From an uncultured Eubacteriaceae bacterium (lineage in GTDB: Bacteria; Bacillota; Clostridia; Eubacteriales; Eubacteriaceae), in the NCBI GenBank assembly GCA_947630385.1, contig CANRHG010000085.1, positions 1 through 7,854 on the forward strand: a stretch of DNA of 7,854 nt, read 5' to 3'. Numbering within the stretch: position 1 is the stretch's first letter; every line of letters starts with the position of its first letter. The notes under the pieces were generated by a model. The model worked only from the letters and a program-made list of their open reading frames with translations. It was not told the origin of the DNA and ran no database searches. Position numbers and translations under genes: made by a program. This document shows, piece after piece, positions 6,501 through 7,854 of this stretch.

Positions 6501-7854
6501 AGTGGCGGGGCCAATGATGGTTTTACCGTAACCTGTAATGTGGGTGTGAATACTCCGGCTACTATTAATTTCAATCACAGTTCAAATTCGGATGAGCTTA
6601 CAAATATTGAGAAAAATATTTGGTATGATAACCAATATTTTGATGTAAATAACGATACTATCCAAAGTACATTTAAGAATTTATATAACATCGTTGTTAG
6701 GCAATCCTTTAACCCGATCACCGGTGGTGCGAATCAGTCCGGAATCGACAACGCGATCACTTTTGTTGACCCAATCGGTTATTACTTGGATGTTGAAAAT
6801 GTTTCAAATCTCTTGCTCTTTGGACAGCAATATGATCTAGAAAAAGTAAAATATCAAACGTTTGATGACTCGAATACGACGAGAACTTATTACCAAATTG
6901 TAAGTAACCAAGATACGACGATAACAAATTGCTCTTTGAGTACGACCTCGAGTCCTTCTAATACATTCAAGTTAAGCGATATTGTTATTTACGTCGAACA
7001 AAGTGACATTGATAAAGGAACGGGTGAGAACACTACTTTTGATGATAATTATTCGGAAGCCTTATATATAATAATTCCATCTGAAGCTTTACCTTTAGCA
7101 GTCGATACTATAACTTTAAATAATATAAATGATGAGAGTGGGAATTTCCCAGATACTTATGAAAATAATGAAAGTACAACGGCTTCACTTCCGCTTCAGG
7201 TAGCTTATGACGTCGGTATTTCAGAAAGTTATATTGATCAAGAAACAAATCAAGTTGATTTAACAAAAATCAGTAGTACTTATTTAAATGATAACAACCA
7301 CTCTGATAATAAAGAAATTGATCCGGGATATACGGGATTTTATTCCAATTATTATACTGGTAAGAATGTTTTAGATGATGAAGAAGCGGCTATAGCGACT
7401 AATGGAAATGCTGGAGCTACATTTAGTCCGGCTGAAGATGACCGTTATTATATCTTCCAGAAAAGTTTAATCGTTTATAGTATAGGTCGGGAAGGTGTTA
7501 TTGATCAAGCCGACCCTGAGGGGAAGAATGGTGGAGGTTTCGTAGATCTATCCTCTTGCTTAAAGAGTGAGTATATGACGATTGATCGGAACTCAACTTA
7601 TTATATAGTTATCGACTACTATAATTCGGAAAACGGAGTAGCAAAAGAACAATATTACGTAAAAGCTTATACCGGAGCTCAACTCTTGGGAAGTTTTACA
7701 ACTGAAGTTACGGGTGTAAGTCTTGGACCAATCGTCACGACGGGCTACGTTGAAAACTATCCTGGAGTAACAACGGGTTATTCCCAAAGAACTTATGTAT
7801 CTCCTACTAAAACTAATAAGTATATGAAACCAATTGTATGTACTAAGATTGGAG
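3573..7854 (+). CDS. Giant secreted VWA-domain protein with InlB-type repeat, adhesin-like (3' partial)
   Basis: The frame is open for 1427 codons to the window end, so the C-terminus is missing. I chose ATG 3573: it begins a classic signal peptide (MKNLIQYLKL, a long Leu/Ile core, then SSNILAA, cleavage near residue 31-32) and has GGGAG upstream. An in-frame ATG at 3555 has no ribosome site. Residues about 33-260 are beta-rich and unrecognised. Residues about 262-360 resemble the divergent InlB B-repeat (Flg_new) family: GSVIQLTAIENKG, then FDHWEV, ending TIMAVFV. A von Willebrand A domain follows with its MIDAS: D493-x-S495-x-S497 (LDMSGSMG), probable T743 (SNTNLSAG) and D778 (ALTDGATN). 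About 140 residues are inserted between the MIDAS loop and the first helix (near 644), and about 75 before T743, as in pilus-tip adhesins such as RrgA. Residues beyond about 900 are beta-rich, including a VDPIGYYLDV motif near 1066 like that of Gram-positive VWA surface proteins. It likely acts outside the cell in metal-dependent adhesion; any anchor lies beyond the window. Confidence 0.88.
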   Translation, partial: MKNLIQYLKLSGSLLILVLLTLFTFSSNILAAPLFYNGPITIGGEPEGDTKEITESLQLSQGNYYGYNDYTYTINDVENHVIRANSKLTLGSLTKVPGGINSTEGYKLAITYEPTNGSPKNISSSQLPQVWTARDCDGIAGLGDQGDLVGQTGTSLTFVPESSNSNTFINSGGEGGDGDLWIPAPGSVSEPENISSYCGQYFGIKTYKEASGEFEQTPVGNYKFEIVITSKNNPNVIVDRVATISFNLEVVSTPGATNDPKENYSLNFTSNMPRYTTVSGKIIANTNTAEDTPEAQGVVSGESYPYGSVIQLTAIENKGRNYVFDHWEVTGGSYSDNGSMNQTETFYLGDNLTIMAVFVVADENHYATENVQRVSDPITTNNYIKVLGIGNDSDSVGARYAGRIYTDKSVYSFNPKEANKNHENQVDISTDNSRVTNTYVPDGSGTGYTTTGWKDDNYGNVNFKSDFMEVFSAIGSSQILNGETPINLSIVLDMSGSMGSPRPTNVLDCYPTVSSFTSEGVPEPTAQTLYDDVQNHIVSYFKTTSNVVFDQLNEAGDGLTEVEPENKDSITIQDLTGSITDAPDIDTTQVLNNGEKITPVCYRRYENGKAVFHYFDWNYYKTKLEGDQKVAYINLFAQNQNHRMYQTIEAVNTFMNEFMAVNKNNQISVIAYDSTAYVLVPMGHYTQNEAKPFLTPAENHFQTSYNQWACDITFNGIPTAVENGQNLSSSEPLKNTVTSWSNTNLSAGIYAGMRQLIESPPTLTDGTEVMPAMIALTDGATNTAICQKFEDNPNSISLEAVATTEETTLEPNQNTTNAYDGLGTDINGSAGSSTYKQEVAPTNKLFNDITEGIQAYAAGNEHIFGINSIPLLTQSLITISNQKASVQDLYNNTQPAVYTMGCDLDDYAADTVAFSYGFINPLSCFNENPSSQYVDPSQAYVIYNRDFEDEDYKDTYNYPTLEGTLPGAYQLYSQWISGGANDGFTVTCNVGVNTPATINFNHSSNSDELTNIEKNIWYDNQYFDVNNDTIQSTFKNLYNIVVRQSFNPITGGANQSGIDNAITFVDPIGYYLDVENVSNLLLFGQQYDLEKVKYQTFDDSNTTRTYYQIVSNQDTTITNCSLSTTSSPSNTFKLSDIVIYVEQSDIDKGTGENTTFDDNYSEALYIIIPSEALPLAVDTITLNNINDESGNFPDTYENNESTTASLPLQVAYDVGISESYIDQETNQVDLTKISSTYLNDNNHSDNKEIDPGYTGFYSNYYTGKNVLDDEEAAIATNGNAGATFSPAEDDRYYIFQKSLIVYSIGREGVIDQADPEGKNGGGFVDLSSCLKSEYMTIDRNSTYYIVIDYYNSENGVAKEQYYVKAYTGAQLLGSFTTEVTGVSLGPIVTTGYVENYPGVTTGYSQRTYVSPTKTNKYMKPIVCTKIG

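Noticed and set aside
7593..7787. 64-codon minus-strand open frame
   Set aside because: It is antisense to the continuous frame of the giant surface protein, with no ribosome site or recognisable product.
1..7854. CRISPR array, tRNA or rRNA genes
   Set aside because: No regularly spaced direct repeats, tRNA cloverleaf or rRNA signature was seen on either strand.

Overview
The window looks like a piece of a low-GC, probably monoderm bacterium that uses the standard genetic code. TGA ends the transposase, and every Trp codon I read is TGG. A Bacillota or Mycoplasmatota-type host (Erysipelotrichia or Izemoplasma-like) is my inference from three things: strong GGAGG ribosome sites, very AT-rich intergenic DNA, and a secreted protein with VWA and InlB-type repeat domains. 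I cannot name a species.

Layout. (1) Positions 7-2240 are a complete insertion sequence of the IS256/Mutator family. It has near-identical 56-bp terminal inverted repeats and an 8-bp target duplication, of which six bases are visible on the left. It carries one minus-strand gene. The transposase is about 650 aa, against the usual roughly 400, because the catalytic domain appears to be present twice: an intact DDE copy followed by a degenerate one. (2) The element sits in the T-tract of a hairpin terminator (2246-2279). That terminator lies downstream of a small minus-strand gene for a 136-aa coiled-coil protein (2465-2875) that I do not recognise. (3) A non-coding divergent intergenic region of about 700 bp (2876-3572) is extremely AT-rich in its second half. 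It holds a plausible promoter for the large gene and a five-codon mini-ORF with a perfect Shine-Dalgarno sequence. (4) From 3573 to the window end one reading frame stays open for 1427 codons. It encodes the N-terminal part of a very large secreted protein: signal peptide, beta-rich region, InlB/Flg_new-type repeat, then a von Willebrand A domain with an intact MIDAS and large insertions, and further beta-rich sequence. The stop codon and any surface anchor lie beyond the window.

How they relate. The coiled-coil gene and the giant surface protein are divergently transcribed and could share regulatory DNA, but nothing shows a functional link. The element is more GC-rich than its surroundings (30 of 60 bases GC at 961-1020, 23 of 60 at 4621-4680 in the surface-protein gene, 8 of 60 at 3301-3360 in the intergenic region), which fits an acquired mobile element. 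The most notable object is the tandem-domain transposase. The second is the giant VWA adhesin-like protein.
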